DNA of 64,000 bases from Symsagittifera roscoffensis (GCF_963678635.1 NC_087070.1:3690339-3754338), one strand, 5' to 3'; positions 12,301 to 23,273 are shown, counted from the first letter of the stretch. Made by a program: numbers and translations. The notes: a model not told the origin generated them from the letters alone.

Positions 12301-13740
12301 AAACAAAATTTAAAAAAGCTTCGTTCCTATATTTTTCTCATTTTTGGTATCTAAATGTTTTGGTAATTGTACAAAATTGATCATAGCCATAACGAGTAAT
12401 TACTGTTTTATCCAATGATGCAGTCTATTCAAAAAAGTAAGCAAACTTTTGAAAAATTACAAAAAATTTCAATTCGAAAACTTTTTCATGAGATATGTAT
12501 CTCAATGTTCTGGTATTGCAAGCAGCAAAAGCAAGTAACTGCAATTATACCCAATGATGCAATGTTTTCAAAAATAAAAAAAAATACATTAAACTTTCTC
12601 CAAAAATTTCTAATAAGACAAAAATCTTGACTCGTCTGATATCGAGATAGTGTTCCAAGAGCTGCTATAGCAAGTGACTCCAAATATACACGATGCTGCG
12701 AAAAATTTCTTAAAAAGATCAAAAATATACTCTTATCAAATAACTCGCAGCTGTTTTAATTTTTCGTTTATGAGACATGTATCTGAACATTCATATATTG
12801 TGTATTGTGAGTGTATTGCGAGCTGATAGCAAATGACTGCATTAAATACGACGGTGCTAAATAAACTTCTAGGAAAAATTTCATTATATTATTTTATTGT
12901 GATGTGCATTTGATTATTTTGATATGGTGATAGTATTGAGCAGAGCGTTAACGAATGACCAAAGTTTCATCGCATAGTGGAAATTATTCCAAATAATTAA
13001 AAATTCCAATAAAATTCATTTTGATAGTTTTTGCATGAGACGTGTATATCAAACTTCTGATATCTAGATAGTTTTCCAAGCTGCGTTATCGAGATATTGC
13101 AATGATATCCGATGAAAAAAAATTTTCGAGTAAAATACCTAATCTTTTGTTTTTCATGAGACATTTATGTGGATATTCTGATATCGTGATATTTTACCTG
13201 TTGCTAAAAAACTACAAAAACTATCATTTTGGAAAAAAAGTTCGTGAGAATCGCGCCCGACTTAATTGATATCGAGATAATATTGCACGCTGCTAAAACA
13301 AAAGAAGTTAAATTTTCTGAGAAATGTATCTGCTTGTTCAGATTTCGAGATAGTATTGCACGCTCTAGAGCAAATGACTACAATTGTATTCGATGGTGCG
13401 ATAAAGTTCTCATCAACTAGTTTTTTTGACATACTTTGATTAATTAAGAAATCGAAATTGACCCATTTTTAGACAAGGTTTTAGTTCCGATTTTTTTAAT
13501 CAAACTAATTTGGGTTACGACTACTCTAATAAAGTTTTAGGCATCATCTATAGGCTATGCTTTGTTTAATCTGAAGCAAAATTTAAAAAAAAACGAGTTT
13601 TTAGATTCCAATCTTGTTAATTTTTTCCAGATAATTTAATTAAGCACTGTAAACTCCAAAAGACACATATTTCATTTAATTTTTTTTTTCTTGAAACCTA
13701 TATCTGAATATTGTGATATCGAAAAAATATTGCAATCTCC
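6345..13740. repeat. Degenerate satellite array, about 50 units of about 140 bp
   Basis: The same phrase recurs throughout in decayed form: TGATATCGAGATAGTATTGC, AAGCTGCTATAGCAAGTGAC, TGCAAATATATCCGATGGTG, an A-rich stretch, TTCATTTTAACA, then TTTTTCATGAGACATGTATC. Spacing between successive AGCTGC cores is mostly 120-160 bp, for example 7527, 7670, 7812, 7950, 8090, 8235 and 8365. The core holds the perfect palindrome TGCTATAGCA. Units differ a lot by substitutions and indels, so the array is old. Short ORFs inside are chance openings on both strands. Confidence 0.9.
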
Positions 13741-14906
13741 TTTAAAAAGAAATCTAATCCAAATCGATGTCAATTTTTCTGATAAATTAGAGTTCAAGTA
13801 ACGCTCCTAAGAGCTAGCATCAAATCTTGTTCTCGGTCGTCTGGGTTCAAAAACTGGAAAAACTCTTTAAGCATTCCGCTGAATTATACTAAAAAAAACA
13901 GTGCCGACTGATTAAATTTATGTTTTTGAGATTCATTCCGAAAGAACTAACTAAAAAACGTACGACAGGAAGTAAGAAAGAAAATTGGGCTCAAGCTCAA
14001 TGATAAACTTATCGCAGACATTTTTTCTGAGCCCAGTAAATGTGTTCTGTTTTTTTGTACTCTTTCAATTTAAACTATTTTCATCGGCATTTAAACAGTC
14101 GACACTGGTGTTTTTGCTTATAATGCAGACGGAACTAGTAAATCAAACCCAAACACTTCAGTTTTCCGAACCCAGCCGACTAACTATCAATTTTTCATAC
14201 AAGCGCTTAGGAATCATTTCTCGAACTAAGAAGCTCCCAAAACATGTTACGTTAAGTTAAAAATCAGGGCTTGTTGCGTTGAGCAAAATGGAAAAACCTT
14301 ATGCAGATGTGCAAACCTTGAAGAAAAGCCGAAATTATGTTCAGCAACGCACGTAGGGCAACGCACGTTGTGATTCCAACACTATCCATTAGAGTTTGCA
14401 ATTAATATAACAAAGATGAAAACTCGGGCCGACCAAGACTTCTAGTCTTAAAAAATTCAAATATGAAAAATTTGTCTTTAGACAATTTCCTACAGGTTCG
14501 AACGTTCACAAATTTGAATGAAACCTCTATGCTTTTTGTTCATGAAACTTGTATGACCAGCATAATTCCATTATGAAACATTTATACAAATAAACTACGT
14601 TGAGTTGCCATGGATATAAATGTTTTTATTTTCACACAGATCTACGTACAAGAAACATAACTTTTTATTTAAGGCTAGAAAATTTCTGCCTTGAAAAGTT
14701 CAAGATAGAATTTAGGGCCATTTTTATTTACTTAGCTTTATCTTACAAAAAGAAAACATAATATACAAACTATGACACAGAAAGCAGGGTTGATATTATA
14801 AAAAAAAGTCGTAAAATATTTGTTTGATAAAAGATGTGTGTTGGTTTTTAAGAAATTTACCGTTTTTGAAAAAGTTTTCAAAGTCTGAGTGAAAATTGTA
14901 TCATAC
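13741..14906. other. Unassigned AT-rich sequence
   Basis: Between the satellite and gypsy element 1. A 91-codon open frame at 13985-14260 shows no recognisable motif or codon bias. I see no gene here. Confidence 0.5.
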
Positions 14907-15148
14907 TGTGATATCCGATGCGGTATCGAGTGAAAACTAATTGTAATTCAATAATGTATTCTGTTATATTGAACTTTGTTTTCTCTTTTCTTTTATTTGG
15001 TTACTGAGAGATAGATCAACACTGAAAAACTCTGACCTCTCAACTAAGTCTCAATGTTACAACACACTGTGACCTTGAGTATACCATGAAATTAATAAGT
15101 AAGCACCGCAGGTTGGTAGTACATACATAACCAATTATTGCTATTGCA
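14907..15148 (-). repeat. 3' LTR of gypsy element 1
   Basis: Begins TGTGATATCC and ends GCTATTGCA on the plus strand, and matches 22112-22352 along its length. The termini are TG...CA. Confidence 0.92.
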
Positions 15149-15160
15149 CACCCCCCTCGG
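15149..15160 (-). promoter_or_regulatory. Polypurine tract of gypsy element 1
   Basis: On the minus strand, CCGAGGGGGGTG lies directly before the LTR start (TGCAATAGC). This is the expected plus-strand primer for reverse transcription. Confidence 0.8.
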
Positions 15161-15273
15161 TAAAAATAAATTATTCAACATGTGTAGGATAATTTATCTT
15201 AAAAAGAGTTTAATATACTCAGTTCGCAAGAAAGTTTTTGGGTTACTGAAAAATTAGTTCATGATTTTCTCTT

Positions 15274-16510
15274 TCAGTTTTCCTCCAGCTCTATTTTCCA
15301 GCTCGGATTCCAGTCCACTTCTTCATCCAGCGTTGCATAACCAAATTTCCCCCTGAATAGGTGTCGTTTCAGCGATTTTAATTTCGATTCTACCGGCCTA
15401 TCACTTCGTTCGTTGAAGTCTCTCAGTCTTCTACGGTATTGCCGTTTTGAGAAGTGCCCTCCTGTCAGATTCTCTGAAATTTCTTTAATTGAGTGCTTGA
15501 TCGGGACACCAAAACGTTTCGGTTCTTTATTCTTTGTTTGCCTGGAGCTTCGCCTGACACTCGACTCCTCCGCACTTGACTCGTCGGAGAATCCTTGTGG
15601 CGGTTAAATGCTGTGTCTCTTTCCGAAATTGGTTGTGAATTTCCTCTAATATCGTCAGCGACTCTTTGAACCCCACGTTTTAGTAATTGGTCTGCAAACT
15701 TTTCCCATTCGGATGAGGCCAAATTTCGATTTTGGAATGTATCTAATACGTCCTCTGGAGATGTTTGGGAATCAATACATTTAAATTTTGTCCGCTGTTT
15801 TGTTTTAGGAGTAGAACTCGTCTGAGTGTTGTGGCCCAACTTCCCCAACTTTGATGTTGATTGATCCTGCCCCGGATCAGCTGCAGTCGCAGTTTGACCT
15901 GTAAGATTGTGTTGATTGCTTGGAGTCTTCTTTTCTTTGGCTTTCTTGTCCGTCCTCTTTTTGTCGCTCTCATCTGCCGGTGAACTTGGACCCGCCAAAT
16001 TCGATTTCGCTCTTTTGATAGCTAAGTTAAGACCCCTCCTGCGTTTGTGTCTTTGGAAGTCACAACTGTTTGGCTCTGTTGAAATCGGTCTATGGGGTTC
16101 GCCGCATCCGCTATTTCCATATCTTGTTGTAATTCTTCGTCTGACCCGATATCCTCGAGTGCTTCAGGGGAACTGATCATTTGAAATTTTTTCGTAGGCT
16201 CTGCCGATGTGCTCTTACTCTCACTCCGCTGATTCTCGTGTGTTAGAACTGTTCTCGATTGTGCAATGTCCGATTTCCGGTAAATAGAGCCTGTTGTCGT
16301 CTTAATAGTTGAGTCTGATTCAGACGCTATTTTACTTTTCATTTGCTTTGTCAGTGCCTGTCTACTTTTCCGTAACGGGTCCTTTCTTAGAATTGTCTTC
16401 GGCGGAGATTTACTTTGCTCTGGTTCTTTGTCCTCGATAAATCCCTTCTCCCAGGGGTATATCATCTCCTTTCGTAGATCAGGATTTAATAATCCGGTCT
16501 CGTCCACCAT
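15274..16510 (-). pseudogene. Element 1 pol C-terminal tail (post-integrase, charged)
   Basis: Two overlapping charged, low-complexity reading frames (16022-16510 and 15465-15998) joined by a frame break near 16020, then a further frame shift to a stop at 15274. Lys/Arg/Ser/Gln-rich with an RRSSRQ motif that is also present in element 2 (about 23750). Such basic tails follow the integrase core in many Ty3/gypsy elements. There is no signal peptide or membrane segment, so I do not call it env. Confidence 0.6.
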
Positions 16511-16567
16511 GCGCCTGATATCATTTTTAGCAGCATCTCTTTTTTCGTGATTCCAGCGGGCATTCGC

Positions 16568-17823
16568 CTACAGCAGTTCTTTTACGGCTTTAGCCCTTTG
16601 TCGATCCCTGTCCGAATTTACTTGCTGCTTATGCAGTGGGCTTGTGTCCCTGCTGAGTTGTCCTTTTCGTACTATCTTGAGGTTCTCTCTTGATTGGTCG
16701 GTTCTGCGTTTCAATTGAGATCCCGTCAATGCTGAGCGTTCCAAATGTTGTTTGTCTAAATAATCAGAATTGCTTAGAAACCTATCCCTTACAATTTTAA
16801 ATTCTGTTTTTGGTAGTATGCCAAAATGTGCTTGAAATGGGGATACTTGTATAGTTTTCTGCTTGTTCCACCGTAGATCTCGCATTATGATACTGAGACA
16901 CAATTTGATCGATTATTATTTTCTTTGAGCAACATTACCCCCAATCTTCTCTTTATAGTTTGTATTGTACGTTCTACCAAGCCACAGCCTCGATGATCCC
17001 CCACCGGACAGAATTTCTGCTCGATGTTAAGTTCCGAACAAAACTTTTTTAGAGTTTTCCCCTTAAAACCTGAAACTTGATCGGAACGAATCGATTCCGG
17101 AATCCCATGTGTGTCGATATACGATCTCAAGAATTTTACTGTGCACTTATCACTAGTAGATTTCGTAACTTTCACCGATGGAAATTTTGAGAATCTATCT
17201 ATAGCTACTAGAAGGTAGATTTTTTTTCCTTTTTGGTTTTCTATAGGCCCCGCGTATTCTAATTGTACTTCCTGTCCCGGCTGCGTGAGCAGTTGCAGTG
17301 GTTTTGACGTGTTTTTTGGAATACGATATTTTACATTCGTACCATATCTGGTGCAACTACGACACTCTTCCGCTAGATTCACGATGTCCTTGTTCATATG
17401 CGGCCACCACAGGTATTGTGACACTCCTAACATAGCCTCTTGGCCTGGATGTCCTCGATGGATCCTCTTTAGGACGGCTTGTCTCAGCTGAACTGGAACC
17501 GCTAAGCGATTGTTCACCAAAATGCAGTCGTCCTGCACTGCCATCTGTGACCACAATGGATTCGTATATGGTCCCATTAGTTCGAAGCCTTGTTTGTCTC
17601 CCCTTTCGATCACTCGTCTAAGGTGGTCCATCCAGTTGTCTTCGGTTGTTAATTCAGCTAGCAGACTTTTATCAAACAGTTTTGACAAATTGACGAGGGC
17701 CTCCTCTTGTTGCTGCTTCTGCAGTTTCGATTTACTGGACGTCTTCGGTGGTTCAATTGCACACACTTCTTCTTCACTCTCAATATCTTCTGTAGTCGTC
17801 AGGTCCACCTCGATTACCTGCAC
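16568..17823 (-). pseudogene. Element 1 integrase
   Basis: Inserts the DNA copy into the genome. Open from 17823 to 16885 and continued by an overlapping frame to 16568. The zinc-binding region has the IHRGHPG and CRSC ligand pairs. In the core, D248 (IRSDQ) and E284 (LVERTIQT) are 35 residues apart, the DD35E spacing. The first catalytic aspartate is replaced by glutamate (QLEYAGP, residue 189, about 17257-17259), where element 2 has QLDFAGP. A frame break follows the catalytic glutamate, near 16900. Confidence 0.9.
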
Positions 17824-17883
17824 CTCACTCAGTTTTCTGTCCGCCGATGCAGTTGGTTTAATGATAGTGGAACTTTGACCATT

Positions 17884-18585
17884 TCATGGGCTGTCATTGG
17901 TTTCTTCTGTGTTTGCCACCAACTCTCTATTTATATTCCCCGGTATGTTGCTTTCTCCTCCGATTAGTTGCCAGAACGGAGGTAGTCTCTGATCTGCTTC
18001 TCTTTGTTGTTCTGGTTCGAGTTGCCATTTAACTCGTGATGCATGTCGTGTTTCACTGTCCGAGCTATCTCTATTTTTTCGGCCTCCACGAATGATTTTT
18101 CTCGTGCGCTGTAATGTTTCTGTGATATCCTCCTCTTCAGAAAATTCGTTCGCATTTGTCATTGAGCGATTCCATTTTGAATCCAGGAGGTTCTCTTCTC
18201 GTTCATCGTTTCGCCAGTCCTGTGGTGTATCCGACCACCAATCGTAGGATCTATTTTCTGACATCTCGTTCCTTGAGTCTGTTTTTCTTTTCTTCTGACT
18301 TTTTGATACTGTTTTCTCTGCGATTTTCAGTTTATTTGAGCACGACTGTTTGCTGAGTTGAGTTGAAGAAAAAGTGATCGGTTTATCTTGAACTGTTGTG
18401 TTTAGCTGTTTTGGCAGTCGTGGAAACTGTTTTCTCTCGTTCCGGTCGAGCTTTGTTCGTTTTTGACCGTTTTGGTTGCTATAACTACCATTTCTTGATG
18501 ACTGTTTCTCTGCATTCCTTCTAGAACATTCTAGATAGTTTTTGTTCCGGTCGAGCGACACAATGCCGTTCAGCCTACTGCTCAT
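17884..18585 (-). pseudogene. Element 1 RNase H-integrase spacer region
   Basis: A 233-codon open frame rich in Asn, Arg, Ser, Lys and Glu without a recognised domain. It lies between the end of RNase H (about 18630) and integrase. The upstream join is an in-frame TGA near 18640. Probably a tether or linker part of the polyprotein; its function is unknown to me. Confidence 0.55.
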
Positions 18586-18629
18586 GCAGTCTAATGCTTC
18601 ATGAAAGGAGTTTATTGTCGCTACTACAA

Positions 18630-20080
18630 ACTTTTCGTCTCATTCTGATTCGGGCCAGGGATCATTGAAAGGATCACGCGATAAGTAATCAACTATATCC
18701 ATGTCCCTCCCCGGAATGTGAACTATATTAAACTGATATGGCAACAACCGATCGACCCCCACCGGGTCAAACGAGATTTATAGGACTTATTAGACTTGTT
18801 ACCATCTAGCGCTGATGTGAGCGCTTTGTGATCTGTTGCAATGGTAAATGATTTTCTTAAAAGGTAATGTTTGTATCTGGCTACTGCCCAAACAACTGCC
18901 AGTAACTCCAGTTCATTTGTTGAATGTTTTTTCTCTTGTACATTAGATACCGAGATGCGAATGAGATTGGAACCCACAAACTTTCGTCATTTTGTTGTTC
19001 CAGTGTAGCGCCTAAGCCATCATGGCTCGCGTCACACTTAACTCGTGTCTCTCGGTTAGCATCATAATAATTTACTTTTGTAATATTTGCTACAGCCTCT
19101 TTTATAGCATCAAATACTACAGTGTGCTCATCCCCCCACTCGAACTTTTTTACCGGTAGTTTCATGTTTTTCAACTTTCTCTTTTGATTCTCTTCTTTAA
19201 GAAGTGGTCTCAATTTCTCAGTTAGACTTGCTGCGTTAGGTATAAATTTAGCTAAGTGATTTATACTTCCCAGAAATGACCTTAATTGTTTAAGCAATTT
19301 CGGCGGATTTACGTTTATAATCGCTTCGGTTTTAGTGAATTTTGGACTAACCCCTGCTTCTGAGAGGTGATGACCAGACCAATTCACTTCTTGTTTGAAA
19401 AATTCGCACTTCGACGTTTTCGATGCCAAAATTTCCACATCTAATTTCCTAAGTACCGCTTCCACCAGATTTCCATGTTCAATTTTATTTCCCTTCGACA
19501 CAATAAGAAAGTCATCCAGGAAACAGAACGTGTTTTTAGAGTGATTGATAGTTCTGTCCACGGCCTTTTGGATTTCGGCTGGCATGTCCGCTAATCCATA
19601 GAACATTGTAAGAAATCTGTATGTCCCGGTTGCTTTCCTACCAACAATATTCAAAGTACATTGTTTAGCTGTATCTGCAGCCAATTTTAATTGACTGTAC
19701 GCATATTTCAAATCTAACACCGTGAATTGNNNNNNNNNNNNNNNNNNNNNNNTGAGGATCCCAGACTCAGCTATGTGGTTGTGTTCGCATGTAAACGAAA
19801 GCTGATCAAAAGTCGTTTGACTGATGGCCTAAAAATAATAACTTTTTACTTAGCCCTAAACAGACCAGAAAATCAACTGGCAAGGTCGAGACGGTGAAAA
19901 ACGAGTAGGATTAAGGTAACTGACGCCTGCCAGTCGTTAATAGGTACTTTTTCTACGCTCCGTCGCTGTGTAGTGTTTGGGCGAATGTTACAAAATAGAG
20001 AGTACCACTTTTGTTTTCAGTAACAATTTGACTCACCCCATCGATTAGCTCATCTACGTTAGGCATTTGGTGTTTATTTT
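18630..20080 (-). pseudogene. Element 1 reverse transcriptase and RNase H, interrupted
   Basis: RT motifs are LDLKYAYSQL, YGLADMPAE and the catalytic box FLDDFL (about 19514), an F-for-Y variant of YxDD. RNase H follows with VKCDASHDGLGA, STNELELLAVVWA, TDHKALTSAL and, after a one-base frame shift near 18760, a HIPG-type motif and YLSRDP. The domain is split between LYFVT (about 19980) and LDLKYAY (19720) by a 23-N gap and about 220 bp of non-RT sequence, so the enzyme is broken here or misassembled. Confidence 0.9.
19730..19752. other. Assembly gap (23 N)
   Basis: A run of N inside the RT domain of element 1. Sequence from 19753 to about 19975 does not fit RT and is of unknown origin. Confidence 0.99.
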
Positions 20081-21056
20081 TGAACAGTTGTCTATTTATT
20101 GGTTTCGCGTTCAACGCCAATTTTATTGAGTCGTCCTTTTTTACTGTTATCACAATCGGAGCAAAAAAGCACTCACTCGTACATTTATCAAGTTTTGTTA
20201 TATGACCTTCTGTCAACAACTTCTCGATTTCTTTTTCAACTTTATCCTGTATGTGAATTGGGATTCTTCTCCCTTTTTCTTGAATTGGACATAATGGATA
20301 TTTAAATTTCGAACTTACAATGTGATTTTTTGAAATTCCTTGTCTTTCAAATAAATTTTTGAACTTATTGAAAAACTTTTCTTTCCAACCTTCTGACTGC
20401 TCGCACATGAGCACGTCAAACCTGGTAAGTTCCTTTGGCACTGGTTTTTGTGTAGTAACTTTTCCCACTTGTCCTTGCAAATCCAATCCCATGATGCATC
20501 TGGTCTTACGTTCCGTCACAAGAAAGGTAGCGCCTTCCACCTCCCAGCCCGCCAACCGTTTTCAAAGCTCCCAATACACTTTTCAAAGGTTCGTTTTCAA
20601 AGCTCCCAATACACTGATCGGTTGTTTGTTATAATCAACGAATTTGGTATGCAAATTCAGTTTTTCTGACGGAATCAATCTTGCTTTGCTTGACTTTTCC
20701 ATAATTTCCTTCGCCGTCGCCCAATTTAGAAACGAAACTGGACTTCCCGTGTCCACTGTCAATTGTATTATTTGATCATCAATTCGTACCATGGCTTTTA
20801 GTGATTTTACTCGTTTCAACGTTGGGTCTCGAATTGAATCGATTTTCTGGACTTGTATTGTCTCTCCATTCGATTTGTTCCTTATTTCATTGACTCGATC
20901 CTTCACATACTTGGAAACTCTTTCATTTTCCGGTTGATAGGTTTGTATCGACATGAATTCAAACTCACTACATGACCCAAAGCTTTCACTTATCTGATCG
21001 CATTCCTCTATAGATCCTTCCGATTCTTCCGCAACTTCACTAACTTGCTGAGATCT
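20081..21056 (-). pseudogene. Element 1 protease and N-terminal RT
   Basis: The aspartic protease active site VDTGSPVSF lies at about 20751, with the family's C-terminal IMGLDL motif near 20490. RT N-terminal motifs follow: GRRIPIHIQDKVEKEI, APIVITVKKDDSIKLALN and HQMPNVDEL. A 35-bp tandem duplication at 20558-20615 falls between the two parts of the protease and shifts the frame. Cuts the Gag-Pol polyprotein when intact. Confidence 0.85.
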
Positions 21057-22112
21057 ACACAATTTTGCAAAATGATTGGGTTTACCACAGTTCTTACAAG
21101 TTTTACCCATTGCTGAACAATTTTTCAAATGTCCCTGATCAAACGCCCTTCCACATCTGTTACATGGTTTCGTTGTCATTTTGTGGTTCTTGTTATTATT
21201 TTGATTTTTATTTGATTCCCTTCTGTTTTGATTCTTCGTCGTCCCTGACAAATTTCTAACGGCCATTACAGGTTCTTGTTTTATCCTCACTCCCGAAGTG
21301 TAAAGGTTACTTGTTCCTCCTGTAGCCGCAGCATTCGTCTTTTGAAAAGCCATTGTGGTTAACTGGCTGTGTTCGAAATTTATCGCCCTTTTCAGAACCT
21401 CTTCTGGATCTAGAGTCTCGAATGTCAACGTGTCTTGCAATGTCATTTTTTTCATTTTCGAAATGAATAAATCACGGACTATCTCATTTTCCAAATTTAC
21501 CAGCTCAGATCGAACTGCTTGCGCAGTTAGCGCTGCGTAAAATGCCTCCAGAGATTCCCCGGATTCTTACATTCGCGTAAAAATTTTATATCTTTCATAC
21601 GTTACACTTTTCACTTTTTGAAACGAAACTTCTGCAAGTTCTGTAATTTCCCTGAACGACATTTTCGATACTTTTGCATGCGGGTTCTTTTGTAGGAATC
21701 GTTTCTTGCCCTCTGTACCCAGAGACAAAAATAATCAGGACACCAGTTTCTTTTGTACTTCGTTATAGAAAACATTGTGTCCGACTCGTGGGCCTCTTGT
21801 CCTTCTCTCTTCGTTCTCCAACAATACTCTATCCCTTGCTAGCTTGTCTCTAAGAATCCTCGCATTCTTCGCATCTTCATTCTTTCCATCTCGTGGTGTT
21901 TCTGGTCGAGGAGGTGGCTACTCTAATATGTCTTTTGGTTCTTCCAACATAATCTCTGGGTTTACATTTTCTTTAACAGTTAGTGCCATAAGAAATTGTT
22001 CAAACCAGATTTTAAATTGCCACGGAGGATCTAAATTCGCTGACGCCCAAAATACGGGTATTCCCATATCCGTTCTAGTGTGTTGAGCTGCGAATCCTGC
22101 TGGCTGCGCCAT
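21057..22112 (-). pseudogene. Element 1 gag with two zinc knuckles
   Basis: Starts with MAQPAGF at an ATG formed across the LTR/PBS junction (22112). It is broken by an in-frame TAG at 21918 and further stops near 21740 and 21570. The nucleocapsid part at 21164-21057 has CNRCGRAFDQGHLKNC (CX2CX7HX3C) followed by CKNCGKPNHFAKLC (canonical CX2CX4HX4C). The same unequal pair of knuckles is found in element 2. Confidence 0.88.
22098..22111 (-). promoter_or_regulatory. Putative primer-binding site of element 1
   Basis: TGGCGCAGCCAGCA directly follows the LTR terminus (ACA). TGG is the usual PBS start, complementary to a tRNA CCA end. The 14 bases are identical in element 2 although the LTRs differ. 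The tRNA identity is not determined. Confidence 0.7.
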
Positions 22113-22352
22113 GTGTTATCCGATGCGGTATCGAGTGAAAACTAATTGTAGTTCAATAATGTATTCTGTTATATTGAACTTTGTTTTCTCTTTTTTTTGT
22201 TTGGTTACTGAGAGATAGATCAACACTAAAAAACTCTGACCTCTCAACTAAGTCTCAATGTCACAACACACTGTGACCTTGAGTATACCATGAAATTAAT
22301 AAGTAAGCACCGCAGGTTGGTAGTACATACATAATCAATTACTGCTATTGCA
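22112..22352 (-). repeat. 5' LTR of gypsy element 1
   Basis: Matches 14907-15148 with about six substitutions and a small indel in a T-rich stretch. The flanking five bases (GTAGC) do not match those left of the other LTR (CATAC), so there is no simple target duplication. Confidence 0.92.
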
Positions 22353-22919
22353 GTAGCAGTATGACACATACGTATTTTTTCATGCCTTCAATATTTGAAG
22401 TTCTAGTAGAATAAGCAGCTTTGTGGGAAGGCTGGCCCATGTGAGGTGTTTTAATAATTTTTACTGCAATTGACATATTTTTTATTGGATGGATTTTTTA
22501 ATTGTTTCCGGTAATTTCAGCAAACGGGCACAAAAATTATGGGCTCTTTTCCAGTTTCCCACCCCCTCGTAAAATTACAAAACAAAACTGCTCAAAAGTG
22601 AAATGAAACTGCTCGAATGAAACTGCTCGAATGATCTCAGTTTGTTGGAACAATTTTGTGAGCGGAAAAACCAATTCTTGATAAAGTCTCTGAATTATTA
22701 GGCAGCACATAGGGTAGTTCAGAGTGCACAACTTCTGAAGTCGTAATTCGCAGGTTCGATACCCGCTGAAAAACTTTTAGAAAAAAATTGCCTCAAAAAT
22801 CGGAATAAAAAATATTTTAGCTCAATTTTGTACTTGTGTCATTTCTCCGATTAATAGTCATCAAAATTTTTTGTAGATTTACAATTATTATATCATGATG
22901 AAAGTAACCACAACCCAAC
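22353..22919. other. Spacer between the two gypsy elements
   Basis: 567 bp of AT-rich host or older repeat sequence. The only feature I see is the tRNA-like relic at 22701-22770. Confidence 0.6.
22701..22770 (+). repeat. tRNA-like relic (tRNA pseudogene or SINE head)
   Basis: A B-box-like GGTTCGATACC at 22753-22763 sits in a near-perfect T-arm with one mismatch. A GGTAGTTCAGAGTG stretch resembles a D-arm/A-box, and ACTTCTGAAGT could be an anticodon arm. The acceptor ends do not pair, so it is not a functional tRNA gene. Confidence 0.5.
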
Positions 22920-23260
22920 TGTTATACCCTCATTCGTTAGGTGAGGTATAATCTATATTCGGCTAAGTCTATGCTGAACGCTAACTGAGAATTGAACGGT
23001 TAAGAGAGCAATTTAATTTCATTTAACAATGTTTAAGTCTGGCTGACACTGACCTCGAATCAATTGAGAGCCAGTGTTTCATAATAACTAGTACATATGT
23101 CATTACGAATAAATAGGTACTTATTTAATCATCAGACTTCTATATGTGTTCAATAATCAGTTATGTTTATATTATGTAATCATTACCAGCTGGTAGTTCT
23201 AGCACCTAAATCTATATCATTAGAAAAGGATTTTTTGCTATAATATCCGTACGGATAAGA
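22920..23260 (-). repeat. 3' LTR of gypsy element 2
   Basis: TGTTATACCC...ACGGATAAGA on the plus strand. The terminal CA has mutated to GA. Confidence 0.94.
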
Positions 23261-23273
23261 TTTCCCTCTTTTT
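23261..23273 (-). promoter_or_regulatory. Polypurine tract of gypsy element 2
   Basis: AAAAAGAGGGAAA on the minus strand directly precedes the 3' LTR. Confidence 0.8.

Larger units (their letters stand above)
14907..22352 (-). mobile_element. Ty3/gypsy LTR retrotransposon 1 (defective, minus strand)
   Basis: A 7.4 kb element with LTRs of about 242 bp, a polypurine tract next to the left LTR and a possible primer-binding site next to the right LTR. Internal order in the element's direction: gag with two zinc knuckles, protease, RT, RNase H, a long spacer, integrase, basic tail. This order, with integrase after RNase H, is the Ty3/gypsy arrangement. Several stops and frameshifts, a 23-N assembly gap and non-matching flanks show that it cannot be an intact copy. 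LTRs differ at about six sites plus an indel, so insertion was fairly recent. I see no membrane-protein (env-like) ORF. Confidence 0.95.

Noticed and set aside
6345-13740. CRISPR-like or regularly spaced array
   Set aside because: Units vary in length and sequence throughout, there are no constant repeats with unique spacers, and the context is eukaryotic.
13985-14260. 91-codon ORF left of gypsy element 1
   Set aside because: No motif, no splice or neighbour support; AT-rich sequence gives such openings by chance.
15274-16510. env-like third ORF in gypsy element 1
   Set aside because: The sequence is charged and low-complexity, with no signal peptide, membrane segment or Cys pattern; it continues pol.
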